From JAMXLO01 sp963719805 (GTDB lineage: Bacteria > Pseudomonadota > Alphaproteobacteria > Acetobacterales > Acetobacteraceae), in contig CAVRDF010000004.1 in NCBI GenBank assembly GCA_963719805.1, forward strand, positions 186,001 to 250,000: 64,000 nucleotides of DNA. The letters run 5' to 3'. Positions 34,754-42,814 of this stretch are shown here, piece after piece. Every line of letters starts with the position of its first letter. Within the stretch, counting starts at the first letter, position 1. The notes below the pieces were generated by a model. That model worked only from the letters and a program-made list of their open reading frames with translations, was not told the DNA's origin and made no database searches. The translations under genes were made by a program, and so were the position numbers.

Positions 34754-36061
34754 ATGGATCCGACGCTCGAACAAGTAACGATGCGCAAGGTCTATCTGCG
34801 GGTGCTGCCGCTCGCGATGATCGTCTATTTCTTCTGCTACCTCGACCGCATCAACGTTAGCTTCGCGGCATTGCAGATGAATAAGGACATCGGGCTCACC
34901 GCTGCTGCCTATGGCCTGAGTTCGACAGCCTTCTACATCGGCTATTGCCTGTTCGAGGTGCCCAGCAACGTCGTGCTCGACAAGGTCGGCGCGCGGCTCT
35001 GGATCGCACGGATCATGATCACCTGGGGCCTTGCATCGGGCGCGACAGCGTTCGCTACCGGGACAATCAGCTTTTTGACAATTCGCTTCCTGCTCGGGCT
35101 CGCCGAAGCTGGCCTATTCCCCGGCATCGTCCTGCTGTTCACCTACTGGTTCCCCGATCACCATCGTGCGCGCATTGTCTCCAGCTTCACGCTGGCACTG
35201 CCAATATCGGTGGCATTGGGCGCTCCAATCTCCACCGCGATCCTCGGATTGGACGGCTGGCTCGGTTATGCCGGCTGGAAGTGGATATTCCTCATGGAGG
35301 CGGTCCCCACCGTGTTGATCGGCTTCGGCGTGCTGTTCCTGATGACCGACAAGCCGGCGAAAGCGCTGTGGCTATCGGAAGAGGAAAAGAGTTGGCTGAT
35401 CGGCACATTGGAGCACGAACGCCGCGCAGTGGAATCAGCACGCAAATTCAGCATGTGGGAGGCGCTGATAAACCCGAAGATCCTGCTGCTGTCGATCAAC
35501 TACTTCGGCATTGTCACGGCCAGCTTGGGTCTGCTGCTGTTCGTGCCGCAGATCATCAAATCGCTGGGCGCGACCAATATGGGTACTGGCTACGCCACGG
35601 CGCTCGCCTATTCCTGTGGCGCGATCAGCATGATGACCTGGGGTTGGATTTCAGACCGCATGGGTGAGCGGCGCTGGAACTTGTTCTGGGCCTGCGTGGT
35701 CGCGACGATTGGGTTGGTCGTCGCCGGCATGACGATGGGAAGTTGGTGGTCGCTCGTCGGCATGTGCGTCGCGACCGCGGGCTTCTATGGCACCAAGGGA
35801 CCGTTCTGGTCGATGCCGTCAATGCTGCTGACCGGCACCGCTGCTGCGGCCGGCATTGCCTGGATCAATTCAATCGGCAATGTCGGCGGCGCGGTTGGCC
35901 CCGCGCTGGTCGGCTGGATCAAGGACTTCACCGGCAGTTACTCGGGCGGACTGTACGGCCTCGCGGCGTTCACCGCACTCTCGGCGTTGGTTGCGGCAGT
36001 GGCGCTGCACATTCCACGTCAGGTGCCTTTGCGTGGCGGCGTGCAGGTGGCTGCCGAATAG
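34754..36061 (+). CDS. MFS transporter, anion:cation symporter (ACS) type
   Basis: This 435-residue, 12-helix major facilitator is predicted to import an organic anion with protons or sodium. The N-terminal YFFCYLDRINVSFAALQM is the ACS-family signature, followed by VPSNVVLDKVGARLWIARI and a central loop starting MTDKPAKALWLSEEEK. C-terminal GWISDRMGERR and the GGAVGPALVGW helix are typical. Relatives carry tartrate, phthalate, glucarate, vitamins or aromatic acids. A GGGAGGT site precedes the ATG at 34754. It lies just downstream of the catabolic operon, so it may take up that substrate. A 128-base gap separates them. Confidence 0.9.
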   Translation: MDPTLEQVTMRKVYLRVLPLAMIVYFFCYLDRINVSFAALQMNKDIGLTAAAYGLSSTAFYIGYCLFEVPSNVVLDKVGARLWIARIMITWGLASGATAFATGTISFLTIRFLLGLAEAGLFPGIVLLFTYWFPDHHRARIVSSFTLALPISVALGAPISTAILGLDGWLGYAGWKWIFLMEAVPTVLIGFGVLFLMTDKPAKALWLSEEEKSWLIGTLEHERRAVESARKFSMWEALINPKILLLSINYFGIVTASLGLLLFVPQIIKSLGATNMGTGYATALAYSCGAISMMTWGWISDRMGERRWNLFWACVVATIGLVVAGMTMGSWWSLVGMCVATAGFYGTKGPFWSMPSMLLTGTAAAAGIAWINSIGNVGGAVGPALVGWIKDFTGSYSGGLYGLAAFTALSALVAAVALHIPRQVPLRGGVQVAAE

Positions 36062-36096
36062 CGGACACCGCGCGAAGGGATGCGCTGTCTGAGCGA

Positions 36097-37776
36097 TCAG
36101 GCGGCGCATCCTTCGTCGCGAAGCAGGTCGGTCACAGCTTCGGTTGGCACATCGCCCGCGGTGAAGGCCTGGCCAATGCCGCGCACCAATACGAATTTCA
36201 GCGCACCGTCGCGCACCTTCTTGTCGCGTCGCATATGGCCGATCAGCGTCTGAGCCGAAAAGCGGCGATTCAGCATGCGCATTTCGGCAGGCATTCCCAT
36301 CGCGGCAACATGCGACACCACACGGTCCGCGTCCGCCGCCGTGCAGTGCCCAAGCCGCGCTGACAGGCGGAAAGCAAGCCCGAGGCCAACGGCGACGCCC
36401 TCGCCATGCAACAGGCCGCCACTATAGCCGTATTCTGCCTCCAACGCGTGTCCGAAGGTGTGGCCAAGATTGAGCAGTGCGCGGCCGTCGTTCGGCTTCT
36501 CCTCGCGTTCGTCATCGCCAACCACACCAGCCTTGAACGCGCAGGCACGCAGGATCGCCTCGGCCTGCAAAGCGCGATCGCCGTTCACCACGGCAGCGCC
36601 ATGTGCTTCGCACCAGGCAAAGAATGCGGCATCGCCGATCAGTCCCGCCTTCACAGTTTCCGCATAGCCTGCACGCAGCTCCCGCGGCGGCAGCGTTCCC
36701 AGGGTGCTGGTGTCCGCCAACACCATGCGTGGTTGATAGAAGGCGCCGACAAGGTTCTTGCCTCGCGGCGTATTCACGCCGGTCTTGCCGCCCACGGATG
36801 AATCAACCTGCGACAGCAGGGTGGTTGGCACCTGCACGAAGGGCAGACCGCGCAATGTCGTTGCCGCCGCAAAGCCGGCGAGGTCGCCAACCACACCGCC
36901 GCCCAGCGCGATCACTGTGGTGCGCCGTTCAACCCGCAATTCCAGCAACTGATCGACAACGCGCTGCCAGGCGTCGAGATTCTTCGATGCTTCCCCTGGC
37001 GGCACCACGATTTGATCCGCCTTGACCGCGGTCTCGCTCAGACCTCGCAGAAGCGTCGGCAGATGCAGCCGCGCCACGGTCTCGTCGGTGATCACGACGG
37101 CGCGTTTCTGCTCCAGGCGCGGTGCCAGCAACGCGCCGGCACGCGCCAGCAAGTCGTCGCCAATGACCACGTCATAGCTGGTGCTTGGTAACACCACGGA
37201 AAGCCGCCGCGGCGACCGCCACACCAGCAGTGAATCCAGCACGCGCGCGGTGGTCGCATCCGGGCTTTCATCGTCGCAATCGACGATCACGTCGGCCTCG
37301 GCATAGACCGGATAGCGAGCCTCCATCAGCCGCTGCAGGATTTCTCCGGGCTCACCGTCTTTCAACAACGGGCGGCTGTCGCGGCCGGCCACCCGACGGA
37401 TCAGGGTATGAAGCGGGCAGCGCAGCCAGACGGATACTGCCTCCTCGCGCACGATTGCTCGCGTGGCGGGATCCATGAATGCGCCGCCACCAAACGCCAA
37501 TACCAGCGGATCGCCCGACAGCAAGCGGCGAATCACGCGCTGCTCACCTGCACGGAAATCACTTTCGCCGTAGCGCGCGAACAATTCCGGGATGGTGCAG
37601 CCCGCGGCTAATTCAATTTCCGCGTCAGCGTCGCGGAACGGCAGGCCAAGCCGCGCCGCGAGCCGGCGTCCAATCGACGTTTTGCCGGCGCCCATGAGGC
37701 CGACAAGCACGATGCTGCGCCCGGTCAATGCCTCCGGTAGCGGAACCGCCTCCCTGATCGCGGTGTTGCGTGTCAT
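36097..37776 (-). CDS. aroKB: Bifunctional shikimate kinase / 3-dehydroquinate synthase
   Basis: This 559-residue fusion catalyses two steps of the shikimate pathway. Residues about 20-185 are shikimate kinase with P-loop GLMGAGKT (26-33), FRDADAEIE and FGGGAFMD. Residues about 190-555 are dehydroquinate synthase with GEASKNLDAW, ALGGGVVGDLAGFAAA, QVPTTLLSQVDSSVGGKTG and NLGHTFGHALEAE (metal-binding histidines). The frame is open to 37815, with an alternative ATG there preceded by a GGGGCGAG stretch; I prefer 37776 because it suits the kinase family. In many bacteria aroK and aroB are adjacent separate genes; the fusion is, to my knowledge, common in Acetobacteraceae. The xerD group runs divergently. 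Confidence 0.93.
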   Translation of the reverse strand: MTRNTAIREAVPLPEALTGRSIVLVGLMGAGKTSIGRRLAARLGLPFRDADAEIELAAGCTIPELFARYGESDFRAGEQRVIRRLLSGDPLVLAFGGGAFMDPATRAIVREEAVSVWLRCPLHTLIRRVAGRDSRPLLKDGEPGEILQRLMEARYPVYAEADVIVDCDDESPDATTARVLDSLLVWRSPRRLSVVLPSTSYDVVIGDDLLARAGALLAPRLEQKRAVVITDETVARLHLPTLLRGLSETAVKADQIVVPPGEASKNLDAWQRVVDQLLELRVERRTTVIALGGGVVGDLAGFAAATTLRGLPFVQVPTTLLSQVDSSVGGKTGVNTPRGKNLVGAFYQPRMVLADTSTLGTLPPRELRAGYAETVKAGLIGDAAFFAWCEAHGAAVVNGDRALQAEAILRACAFKAGVVGDDEREEKPNDGRALLNLGHTFGHALEAEYGYSGGLLHGEGVAVGLGLAFRLSARLGHCTAADADRVVSHVAAMGMPAEMRMLNRRFSAQTLIGHMRRDKKVRDGALKFVLVRGIGQAFTAGDVPTEAVTDLLRDEGCAA

Positions 37777-37862
37777 GGCGGCGAACGCTAGCACACGGGC
37801 CGGCGGACAGGCCATGATGCTCGCCCCAGCGATTCGGATGAGTTGGAGTCGGTGCAGCAGCG

Positions 37863-38006
37863 ATGATCCGCATTTTTCTCATCGTTATCCTCGCGGGGCT
37901 GGTGATCCTCGGCGCTGCGGTGGTGATGCTTGGGGAGTATCCACCAAATCCTGTGCAGCATCCGGTGGAAAAAACGCTGCCGAACGATAAATTCCAGAGC
38001 CATTGA
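37863..38006 (+). CDS. Small single-helix membrane protein (47 aa)
   Basis: An ATG at 37863 opens a 47-codon frame ending at TGA 38004-38006. The product starts MIRIFLIVILAGLVILGAA, one clear hydrophobic membrane helix (residues about 3-23). It ends with a hydrophilic tail rich in Pro, Glu and Lys (GEYPPNPVQHPVEKTLPND). A GGAG-containing stretch lies upstream. The gene sits exactly between divergent aroKB and xerD, and the xerD GTG begins at the very next base after its stop. That arrangement and the protein-like composition argue it is real. Its function is unknown. Confidence 0.65.
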   Translation: MIRIFLIVILAGLVILGAAVVMLGEYPPNPVQHPVEKTLPNDKFQSH

Positions 38007-38993
38007 GTGGATCGTCATATCGAGGCGTTCCTCGAGATGCTGGCCGCCGAGCGGGGCGCGGCACGCAATACACTGCTAGCCTACCAGGCGGATCTTGAAG
38101 GTCTTGCCGCATTCTCGGCAGCCCGGGGCCGCACGGTGTCCAACTGTGATGCCGCGCATCTTCAGTCCTATATGGCCGAACTCCAGCAACTCGGGCTGAC
38201 AGCGCGCACCGCGGCGCGGCGACTCTCGGTGCTGCGCCAATTTCACCGTTTCCTGCTGCGTGAGGGTGTGCGGTCCGATGATCCCACCGCGTTGCTCGAC
38301 GCGCCTCGGCTGCCGAGGACGCTGCCGAAATACCTCAGCGAGCAGGAAGTGGACGCCCTGCTGGGAGCAGCCGGCCAGCTGCCGCATCGGCGCGGTGCTG
38401 TCGCGCGTGCCGCTTTGGAAATCCTGTATGCTACCGGACTGCGGGTCTCCGAGCTGTTGTCGCTACCGAAACGAGCGCTGACCGGCGACGCGGCCGTGCT
38501 GCTGGTGCGCGGCAAAGGCGGCAAGGAGCGGATTGTCCCACTCTCGGATGCGGCGAAACAGGCCGCAACGACGCTCGCGGCACTGCATCCGAAAACGGCG
38601 CGCTACCTTTTTCCAGGCCGCGATCCAAGGCAGCCGCTGACCCGGCAAGCTTTCTTCCTGCTGCTCAAACAGGTAGGGCTAAAGGCCGGCATCGATCCGG
38701 CGCGCGTCTCGCCTCACGTATTGCGCCACTCGTTCGCCTCGCATCTCCTGGCGCGCGGTGCCGACCTGCGCAGCTTGCAATTGCTGCTCGGTCACGCCGA
38801 CATCGCCACCACACAGATCTACACGCATGTGCTGGCCGAGCGGCTGCAACGACTGGTCGAGGCGCACCATCCGCTGGCGAGCGGAGCGCCCGCCGTCCTA
38901 AGCTCACTTATTCTGCCGCTACCAGCACCGGCCGCCGCGCGATCCGCAACACCAGCACGGATGCGATCATGCAGGCCGCGCCGCTCGCGATGA
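38007..38993 (+). CDS. xerD: Tyrosine recombinase XerD
   Basis: This is a site-specific recombinase for chromosome dimer resolution at dif with XerC and FtsK. The N-terminal SAM-like domain covers residues 1-85. Catalytic residues appear in order: R146 (ATGLRVSEL), K170 (VRGKGGKER), H237 and R240 (SPHVLRHSF), H263 (LLGHADI) and the nucleophile Y272 (TQIYTHV). The family normally ends near HHPLA (about residue 291), but here the frame runs on for 37 more residues of Ala/Arg/Pro-rich sequence that overlaps the opposing MFS gene by 86 bases. The GTG start at 38007 directly follows the microprotein stop. I choose XerD over XerC because of the synteny with aroKB and accA. Confidence 0.88.
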   Translation: MDRHIEAFLEMLAAERGAARNTLLAYQADLEGLAAFSAARGRTVSNCDAAHLQSYMAELQQLGLTARTAARRLSVLRQFHRFLLREGVRSDDPTALLDAPRLPRTLPKYLSEQEVDALLGAAGQLPHRRGAVARAALEILYATGLRVSELLSLPKRALTGDAAVLLVRGKGGKERIVPLSDAAKQAATTLAALHPKTARYLFPGRDPRQPLTRQAFFLLLKQVGLKAGIDPARVSPHVLRHSFASHLLARGADLRSLQLLLGHADIATTQIYTHVLAERLQRLVEAHHPLASGAPAVLSSLILPLPAPAAARSATPARMRSCRPRRSR

Positions 38994-40182
38994 ATGCGAT
39001 CAGGTAGCTGCCGGTAGCGTTGCGCGTCAGCCCGGCGCCGAGGGCTGCCAGTGCGCCGCCCATTTGATGGCCGCACATGATCCACGACGCGATCACCGGG
39101 GCATCCTTTTTGCCGAACACCTGGGTGGTCAAGGCAATGGTCGGTGGCACTGTCGCCACCCAGTCCAGGCCGTAGAACGCCGAGAAGATGGAGAGACTCA
39201 CAACGTCGAAGTTGGTGAATGGCAGCACCATCAGCGACAGGCCGCGCAAGCCGTAGTACCAGAACAACAGGACACGCGCGTTGTAGCGGTCGGTCAGCCA
39301 GCCAGAGAACGTGGTGCCGACGAGGTCGAACACACCCATCGCCGCGAGCAAGCCTGCCGCACTGATCTCCGGGATGCCGTGGTCCATGCAGTACCAAATC
39401 AGGTGTGTCGCGACCAGCCCGTTGGTGGAGAAGCCGCAGATCGCGAAACTGGAGAACAGCAGCCAGAAGTCCATCGAACGGGCGCCTCGGGCCAGTCCGC
39501 TGACGGCAATGGTGAACGGATTGGCGGCGCTCGGCACCGTCGGCGGTTCCACCGCGGCGCCGTACGGGCCGAGACCAACGCTGCCCGGGCTTTCCGCCAG
39601 CAGCAGCAGGACGACTGGCACCAGGGCAAGCAATACAATGGAGACCGCGAACGGCACGGCCTGCCAGCCGAAGTGCTCGGCAAGAGTGGCAAGCAGCGGC
39701 AGGAACACAAGCTGGCCGCTGGCGTTGCTCGCGGTGAGCAGCCCGACAACCAGCCCACGGTTGGCGACAAACCAGCGGTTGGCGACCGCGGTCGCCAGTC
39801 CGATCATGCCGGCACCCGATCCCACGCCGACCAGCACGCCCCAGGTGGCGTAGAGCTGCCAGGGCTGATGCGCATAAGCTGCGCCGCCGGCACCGAGCAG
39901 CAACAGCCCGAGCGATGCCAGCACGGTCCGTCGCAGCCCGATGGTCTGCAACAGTGAAGAGGCGAACGGTCCGACCAGACCGCCAAGCAGGATATTCAAC
40001 GAGATAGCGCCGGATATTGTTGCGGTGTCCCAGCCGAAGGCGTTTTTCAGCGGCACGATCAGCACGCCGGGTGCGGCGCGGACGCCAACGGTCGCCAGGA
40101 TCACTGTGAACATCACGCCGACCACGACCCAGCCGTAGTGCAACCGGCCCGCCAACAGGCGTGCAACGCGATGCGGGCCCAT
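38908..40182 (-). CDS. MFS transporter (oxalate/formate- and monocarboxylate-like)
   Basis: This 424-residue, 12-helix major facilitator is of the type related to OFA and MCT carriers. HYGWVVVGVMFTVILATVGVR starts helix one, followed by NILLGGLVGPFAS, RRTVLASLGLLLLG, and FSGWLTDRYNARVLL before helix eight. A good AGGAG site lies upstream of the ATG at 40182. It is divergent from a TetR gene, with two identical-type palindromes in the intergenic region. That is the usual layout of a drug or metabolite exporter repressed by its TetR partner. The substrate is unknown. Its 3' end overlaps the tail of xerD. Confidence 0.88.
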   Translation of the reverse strand: MGPHRVARLLAGRLHYGWVVVGVMFTVILATVGVRAAPGVLIVPLKNAFGWDTATISGAISLNILLGGLVGPFASSLLQTIGLRRTVLASLGLLLLGAGGAAYAHQPWQLYATWGVLVGVGSGAGMIGLATAVANRWFVANRGLVVGLLTASNASGQLVFLPLLATLAEHFGWQAVPFAVSIVLLALVPVVLLLLAESPGSVGLGPYGAAVEPPTVPSAANPFTIAVSGLARGARSMDFWLLFSSFAICGFSTNGLVATHLIWYCMDHGIPEISAAGLLAAMGVFDLVGTTFSGWLTDRYNARVLLFWYYGLRGLSLMVLPFTNFDVVSLSIFSAFYGLDWVATVPPTIALTTQVFGKKDAPVIASWIMCGHQMGGALAALGAGLTRNATGSYLIAFIASGAACMIASVLVLRIARRPVLVAAE

Positions 40183-40215
40183 ACTCTTCTCCTGCCTACG
40201 TCTCTTGCGCGCAAG

Positions 40216-40229
40216 ATGACGATCGTCAT
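40216..40229. promoter_or_regulatory. Operator palindrome 1 of the MFS/TetR intergenic region
   Basis: ATGACGATCGTCAT is a perfect 14-bp palindrome, 34 bases upstream of the MFS start on the minus strand. The same half-site TGACG/CGTCA recurs at 40249-40262, with centres 33 bp apart, i.e. about three helical turns. This is a likely binding site for the adjacent TetR protein. Confidence 0.7.
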
Positions 40230-40248
40230 ATAATAGTCAAGCCAATAC

Positions 40249-40262
40249 ATGACGAACGTCAT
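40249..40262. promoter_or_regulatory. Operator palindrome 2 of the MFS/TetR intergenic region
   Basis: ATGACGAACGTCAT repeats operator 1 with only one central base changed. It lies 27 bases before the tetR start used here. The pair flanks an AT-rich core (CATATAATAGTC) that probably includes a promoter, so occupancy would silence both directions. Confidence 0.7.
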
Positions 40263-40288
40263 GCAATACAGGGATGCGGCGGATGCGG

Positions 40289-40840
40289 ATGAGCACCGAC
40301 AGGAAAGCGGAAACCCGGGAACGGATCCTCGATTCGGCAATGACGCTGTTTCGCGAACACGGCATCGATGCCGTGGGTGTAGACGCCGTCATGCACCGCG
40401 CCGGGCTGACCCACGGTGGATTTTACGCCTACTTCAGCTCGAAGGAGGCTTTGGTGGCAGAAGCTGCAGCGGCGTCCCTGGCGCGCTCGGCCAGCCGATG
40501 GGAGCTGATCAGCGAGCAAGGCGACGAGGCAGCGGCACTGCAGCGGATCGTGGACAGCTACCTGGATCCCGCGCACGTCATGGCGGTGGACAAGGGATGT
40601 GTGTTGGCGACGCTGGGACCGGACGTGGCCAGGCGACAGGCGGCGCGGCCGGCGATTACCGCTTCGATTCGCCGGATGGTCGATGTTCTGGCGCGCTGTT
40701 TCCATGGCCGGCGCCGGCAGCGGGCGTTGGCGGCGTTGTCGAGCATGGTCGGTGCCGTGGTGCTGGCGCGCCTGTCAGATGACGAGGTGCTGTCTCAGGA
40801 GTTGCTGTCGGCGGCGCGCACGGTCGCAGGACTGCGATAG
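40289..40840 (+). CDS. TetR/AcrR family transcriptional regulator
   Basis: This 183-residue repressor has a helix-turn-helix at residues about 25-46 (VGVDAVMHRAGLTHGGFYAYFSSKEALV), followed by a ligand-binding helical domain with the TetR_C-like DKGCVLATLGPDVARR. In-frame ATGs also exist at 40274 and 40283; the start at 40289 (MSTDRKAETRERILD) fits family length best. It is divergent from the MFS gene and probably binds the two TGACG palindromes in the gap, autorepressing itself and the pump until a ligand binds. The ligand is unknown. Confidence 0.88.
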   Translation: MSTDRKAETRERILDSAMTLFREHGIDAVGVDAVMHRAGLTHGGFYAYFSSKEALVAEAAAASLARSASRWELISEQGDEAAALQRIVDSYLDPAHVMAVDKGCVLATLGPDVARRQAARPAITASIRRMVDVLARCFHGRRRQRALAALSSMVGAVVLARLSDDEVLSQELLSAARTVAGLR

Positions 40841-40943
40841 TCGCTGGGATCGCCGGCTATCAGGCGGTATCAGTGCCGCCTTCCATCGGGCGTCGGCCCT
40901 CAGGTCTTTCGGGACAGGGGATTTGTGCTAAAGCCCGCGCCCC

Positions 40944-41900
40944 ATGCGCAATTACCTGGAATTCGAAAAGCCGATAGCGGAGCTTGAGGGCAAGATTGAA
41001 GAGCTTCGGCGCATGTCGGAGCCCGGCGGCATCAACATCGCCGACGAGGTGGCCCGGTTGACGGTGGTTGCCGATCGGCAGCTTCGGGCAACCTACTCGA
41101 AGCTGACGCCGTGGCAGAAGACGTTGGTCGCGCGTCATCCCGACCGCCCAAAGGCAATGAACTACATCGAAGGGTTGATCACGGAATTCACTCCGCTGGC
41201 CGGCGATAGGGCATTCGCCGACGATGCGGCGGTGCTCGGAGGCATGGGGCGGTTTCGGGGCCGCTCGGTGATGGTGCTCGGCACCGAAAAAGGCGCCGAC
41301 ACCGAAAGCCGCGTCCAGCACAATTTCGGCATGGCGCGCCCAGAGGGCTACCGCAAGGCGCGTCGCCTGATCGAACTGGCCGGCAGGTTTGCGCTTCCTG
41401 TGCTGAGCTTTGTCGATACCTCGGGCGCGTTCCCCGGTGTCGAAGCCGAGGCGAGGGGGCAAGCAGAAGCGATCGCTCGCTCCATCGAGGCATGTCTGGA
41501 AGCGCCGGTGCCGGTGATTGCCACGATCATTGGTGAAGGCGGCTCAGGCGGTGCGATCGCGCTTGCAGCGGGAGATCGCGTTCTCATGCTCGAGCATGCG
41601 ATCTATTCGGTCATCTCGCCTGAAGGCTGCGCTTCGATCCTGTGGCGCGATACCGCCCAGGCCGCCGCCGCGGCAGAGGCGTTGCGGCTCACGGCCGATG
41701 ACCTGAAGCGGCTGTCGCTGGTGGACGATGTGGTGCCCGAACCGCTTGGCGGCGCGCAGCGCGATCCGGCCATGACAATCGCCGCGGTGGGCGACGCTGT
41801 GGCGGTCGCATTGCCACCGTTGCTTGCGCTGGACGCCGCGGCACTGAAGGTGCGGCGGCGGGAAAAATACCTGGAGATCGGACGCCACGGTCTGACCTGA
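40944..41900 (+). CDS. accA: Acetyl-CoA carboxylase carboxyltransferase subunit alpha
   Basis: AccA pairs with AccD to transfer the carboxyl group from biotin to acetyl-CoA, the first committed step of fatty acid synthesis. The N-terminal MRNYLEFEKPIAELEGKIEELR is diagnostic. The carboxyltransferase core includes GGMGRFRGRSVMVLGTEKG, FVDTSGAFPGVEAEARGQ, IGEGGSGGAIALAAGD and YSVISPEGCASILWRD. The length is 318 residues, which is normal. There is no strong ribosome site before the ATG. A xerD-accA neighbourhood is common in alphaproteobacteria; here the MFS/TetR pair has been inserted between them. Confidence 0.96.
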   Translation: MRNYLEFEKPIAELEGKIEELRRMSEPGGINIADEVARLTVVADRQLRATYSKLTPWQKTLVARHPDRPKAMNYIEGLITEFTPLAGDRAFADDAAVLGGMGRFRGRSVMVLGTEKGADTESRVQHNFGMARPEGYRKARRLIELAGRFALPVLSFVDTSGAFPGVEAEARGQAEAIARSIEACLEAPVPVIATIIGEGGSGGAIALAAGDRVLMLEHAIYSVISPEGCASILWRDTAQAAAAAEALRLTADDLKRLSLVDDVVPEPLGGAQRDPAMTIAAVGDAVAVALPPLLALDAAALKVRRREKYLEIGRHGLT

Positions 41901-42002
41901 TCGAGGCTGCGGCTGTTGTCCCGGCGCGCCACCGCCCGTTAAATCCTTGACTTGAGTGGCGCTTCGTTCCGACCGTGTGCGTCGCAAGGGAAGGGGAGCG
42001 AC

Positions 42003-42773
42003 ATGGCCGGACTCGACGCGCGGCGGCAAGCCTTGAAAGACGCGTTCATCGCGGCTCGCGGCTATTGGAGCGAACTGTGGGACGGTGTGCTCGAACTGTC
42101 GCCCGAGTTCTTCGAGGCCTATACGGCCTTCTCATCTGTTCCATGGCAGCATGGAACACTGCCGCCAAAGATCAAGGAACTGATCTACGTGGCGATCGAC
42201 GCCTCCACCACACACCTCTACAACCCCGGCACCCGCATCCACATCGCGAATGCGCTGAAGCTTGGTGCGACGCGGTACGAAGTGATGGAGGTGCTGGAAA
42301 TCGTCTCGGTGCTCGGTATCCACACGATGTCTACCGGTTTGCCGATACTGATCGATGAGCTTCGCAAGGCTGGACGCGCCGCAGAAGTGAAGGAAGGACC
42401 GTTGACCGCGGAACAGGAGCGGTTGAAGCAGGATTTTGTGACGAACCGCGGCTACTGGAACCCGGTCTGGGAACAGCTTCTGCAGCACTCTCCCGAATTC
42501 TTCGATGCGTATGCGCGGCTGTCGTCGGTGCCATGGAAATACGGCTCGCTGGCGCCGAAAATCCGCGAGCTGATTTATATCGCGATCGATGCTGCGACCA
42601 CGCACCTTTATTTGCCGGGGCTGCGTACGCACATCCGCAACGCGCTCGGCCATGGTGCGACGACTGACGAGATCATGGAAGTTTTGCAGCTCACCAGCTC
42701 GATCGGGGTGCATACGATCACCGAAGGCGTGCCAATACTGCTGGATGAACTGAAGCAGGCAGACAGGCGTTGA
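42003..42773 (+). CDS. Two-domain carboxymuconolactone decarboxylase/AhpD-like protein
   Basis: This 256-residue protein is made of two tandem CMD-like repeats, about residues 8-125 and 135-254. Each repeat contains SPEFFxAYxxxSSVPWxxGxLxPKIxELIYxAIDAxTTHLY and a later GATxxEVMEVL-type helix. The redox Cys-x-x-Cys of AhpD is absent; a TTHLY motif occupies the equivalent place, so peroxidase activity is unlikely. A decarboxylase or isomerase-like role is possible. A GGGGAG site precedes the ATG at 42003; the longer open frame upstream is unlikely. It lies alone between accA and the repeat-rich membrane protein. Confidence 0.85.
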   Translation: MAGLDARRQALKDAFIAARGYWSELWDGVLELSPEFFEAYTAFSSVPWQHGTLPPKIKELIYVAIDASTTHLYNPGTRIHIANALKLGATRYEVMEVLEIVSVLGIHTMSTGLPILIDELRKAGRAAEVKEGPLTAEQERLKQDFVTNRGYWNPVWEQLLQHSPEFFDAYARLSSVPWKYGSLAPKIRELIYIAIDAATTHLYLPGLRTHIRNALGHGATTDEIMEVLQLTSSIGVHTITEGVPILLDELKQADRR

Positions 42774-42814
42774 CATGAAGGCCGTGTCAGCTTCGTCAAG
42801 CGCGGTTCTGCGAC

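Noticed and set aside
38007..38993. Phage or integron integrase marking a mobile element
   Set aside because: Size, motif spacing and the aroKB/accA neighbourhood fit the housekeeping XerD; no attachment repeats or other mobile genes were seen.
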